Source: Candidatus Tenderia sp. (GTDB lineage: Bacteria > Pseudomonadota > Gammaproteobacteria > Tenderiales > Tenderiaceae). From it: 7,343 bases of DNA. Made by a program: the position numbers and the translations under genes. Position 1 is the first letter of the stretch, and each line of letters opens with the position of its first letter. Shown one piece after another: positions 5,917 to 7,343 of this stretch. Where the stretch lies: NCBI GenBank assembly GCA_030148045.1, contig JASBUE010000115.1, positions 1 through 7,343 on the forward strand, written 5' to 3'. Under the pieces are notes generated by a model, which did no database searches, was not told where the DNA came from, and saw nothing but the letters and a program-made list of their open reading frames with translations.

Positions 5917-7094
5917 TTGGCCGATTTTTTCAGATGGGGATCGATGGCATCGCGCATGGACTCACCGATCAGGTTATAGGCAAACACGGTCAGAAAAATC
6001 GCGCCGCCGGGAAACGCCGCCATCCACCAGTTAAAGGTGGCGGCCTGCACCGCCTGGTTGAGCATCTGCCCCCAGGAGGGATCGTCCACCAGGCCCAGGC
6101 CGAGGAAGCTCAGGGTCGCCTCGGCGAGAATGGCGGAGGCCACCCCGAAGGAGGCCGCCACCAGGATGGGCGCCATACCGTTGGGCAGAATATGGCGGAA
6201 CAGGATGGAATACAGCGGCAGGCCGCAGGCGATGGCCGACTGGACGAACTCCTGCTGGCGCAGTTTCAGAAACTCGGCGCGCACGTAACGGGCGTAGCCG
6301 GTCCAGCCGGTGATGCCGATGATGATCATCATGACGTAGAGATTGCGGCCGAAGAAGGCGACGAAGGTGAGCAGCAGGAACAGCACCGGGATGGCCTCGA
6401 AGATCTCCACCAAACGCATGCCGATCATGTCGTAAATGCCGGAGAAGTAGCCCATCAGGCCGCCGATTATGGTGCCGATGATCATGGCGATGCCGGTGGC
6501 GACGAAGCCGATCCCCAGGGCGATGCGCGCGGCGTGGATCATGCGGCTCAGCACATCGGCGCCGTTTTCGTCGGTGCCGAACCAGTGGCTACGTTCATCT
6601 TTCGCCAGCGGCGCTTCCAGACCCGTGTCGCCGGCGTCGCGCAGATAGTCCTTGGCCGAATAGGGAATGGGCGCGATGATCATCCAGTCATAAGCGCCAG
6701 CCGCTTGTTTTTCACGGTACTCTTCATAGATGCTCAGCTGTGGCGGCGAGACCAGGGCATTACAAACCAGGCCGGCGACAATAGCGATCAAGACCACCAT
6801 GCCGAACTTGGCGCGGAAGCTGATCCGCACCAACCAGAGGGCTACGGCGCTGAAGAAGATAATCAATAGGGTCATGTCCGCGGCAGTAAGATAACGCAAC
6901 AGCGGGCTGCTGATCTCGCCCTGCTCGCTCAGCAACAAGGGATGGCTGTTGGCCAGGAACGGGGCGAACACCGCCACGATCACCAGCAGGCCGATCCATA
7001 CCAACCCGATGCGCGCACCCCATTTAGTGAACACCTCACGCAACACCTGGGCGGCATAGCTGCGCTGTTGGCGGGGTTTAGCGATCTCACTCAT
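5913..7094 (-). CDS. yejE: Peptide-type ABC importer inner-membrane permease (YejE/DppC-like), 393 aa
   Basis: This is one of two membrane subunits of the importer channel. Numbering with the alternative GTG at 7097 as residue 1, a basic N-terminus leads to a membrane segment at 29-49, two more hydrophobic segments at 75-92 and 99-116, a periplasmic stretch, and the conserved HWFGTDENGADVLSRMI at 171-187. The transport core follows, with membrane segments near 191-217, 231-263, 307-335 and 356-378. The coupling (EAA) motif is A288-A290-C-G292 through RHILPN 301-306, where the ATPase docks. The C-terminal IGESMRDAIDPHLK is typical of the family. YejE and DppC proteins are usually about 300-340 residues; the extra length is mainly the hydrophobic pair at 75-116. 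ATG 7094 is chosen over GTG 7097; it lies 8 nt after the upstream permease stop. The stop overlaps the next gene as GTGA. Confidence 0.92.
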   Translation of the reverse strand: MSEIAKPRQQRSYAAQVLREVFTKWGARIGLVWIGLLVIVAVFAPFLANSHPLLLSEQGEISSPLLRYLTAADMTLLIIFFSAVALWLVRISFRAKFGMVVLIAIVAGLVCNALVSPPQLSIYEEYREKQAAGAYDWMIIAPIPYSAKDYLRDAGDTGLEAPLAKDERSHWFGTDENGADVLSRMIHAARIALGIGFVATGIAMIIGTIIGGLMGYFSGIYDMIGMRLVEIFEAIPVLFLLLTFVAFFGRNLYVMMIIIGITGWTGYARYVRAEFLKLRQQEFVQSAIACGLPLYSILFRHILPNGMAPILVAASFGVASAILAEATLSFLGLGLVDDPSWGQMLNQAVQAATFNWWMAAFPGGAIFLTVFAYNLIGESMRDAIDPHLKKSAK

Positions 7095-7102
7095 CACTCA
7101 TC

Positions 7103-7343
7103 TCATTCATAACTCACGCGGGGGTCGGCAAAGGCGTAACAGAGATCGGCCAGCAGATAGCCGGCCAGGGAGAGCAAAGTGCCGATCAGGGTGATGGACA
7201 GCACCAACTCGCGGTCGCGGGTCTGCACCGCCTCCACCGCCAGCTTGCCCATGCCGTCGATACTGAACAGCGCCTCGACGATGATGGAGCCGCCCAGCAG
7301 GCTGGGCAGCAGTCCGGCCGCCACGGTGATCAGCGGCAACAGA
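7103..7343 (-). CDS. yejB: Peptide-type ABC importer permease (YejB/DppB-like), C-terminal 79 residues only
   Basis: The reading frame enters from the right edge (first whole codon CTG at 7342) and ends with TGA at 7103-7105. It encodes the C-terminal part of the first membrane subunit: LPLITVAAGLLPSLLGGSII, then FSIDGMGKLAVEAVQTRD, a final hydrophobic helix (LVLSITLIGTLLSLAGYLLA) and the ending LCYAFADPRVSYE. The G-G-S-I-I-V-E-A-L-F-S pattern and the terminal DPR are hallmarks of DppB/OppB/YejB permeases; DPRVSYE is closest to the YejB-type ending. The N-terminus and EAA loop lie outside the window. It is the first visible gene of the operon and would form a heterodimer with the next permease. 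Confidence 0.9.
   Translation of the reverse strand, partial: LLPLITVAAGLLPSLLGGSIIVEALFSIDGMGKLAVEAVQTRDRELVLSITLIGTLLSLAGYLLADLCYAFADPRVSYE

Noticed and set aside
5934..6869. 311-codon ORF on the + strand opposite the YejE-like permease
   Set aside because: Its product is full of H, Q, D and G with no recognisable domain, as expected for the antisense of a GC-rich membrane-protein gene. The - strand permease matches its family throughout.

Overview
The window looks like chromosomal DNA of a GC-rich member of the Pseudomonadota, most likely a gammaproteobacterium. This rests on the gene families, the strong G/C bias at third codon positions in the large genes, and the close-packed operon style. 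No species can be named from the sequence. The layout is an insertion sequence on the + strand at the left, a small lysine-rich gene on the - strand beside it, about 0.9 kb of AT-richer DNA with little or no coding content, and then a long - strand ABC-transporter operon that runs off the right edge.

Positions 1-1210 hold the right-hand part of an IS3-family insertion sequence. It has the end of OrfA (helix-turn-helix plus leucine-zipper-like coil), a T TTT TTC slippery heptamer at 224-230, and OrfB with an intact DD(35)E integrase core. A typical IS3-type right terminal sequence ends in TGAATC (read inward) at 1210. The left end lies outside the window. Twenty bases beyond the IS is the stop codon of a 39-codon, lysine-rich gene (1231-1350, - strand) with a good Shine-Dalgarno sequence.

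From about 1364 to 2239 there is no convincing long gene. The stretch contains an imperfect nested hairpin (1455-1504), a weak 68-codon ORF (1908-2114, - strand), and a perfect 14-bp stem hairpin (2143-2174) that probably ends the transporter operon.

From 7343 down to 2240 (- strand) there are four consecutive genes of a peptide/opine/nickel-type importer (Dpp/Opp/Yej family). They are a YejB/DppB-like permease (only its C-terminus is in the window), a YejE/DppC-like permease, a 553-residue ATPase with two fused ABC domains (YejF-like), and a second ATPase of 671 residues that also has two fused ABC domains and resembles a DppD-DppF fusion. Junctions are 8 nt, a GTGA overlap and a TGATG overlap, so the genes are almost certainly co-transcribed and translationally coupled. 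The two permeases would form the inner-membrane channel and the ATPases would energise it. The substrate-binding protein gene is not in the window and may lie upstream, beyond the right edge. The most unusual point is that one permease pair is followed by two complete double-domain ATPases (four ABC domains in all), of which only the second carries cysteine clusters. I found no CRISPR array, tRNA, rRNA or evident defence system.
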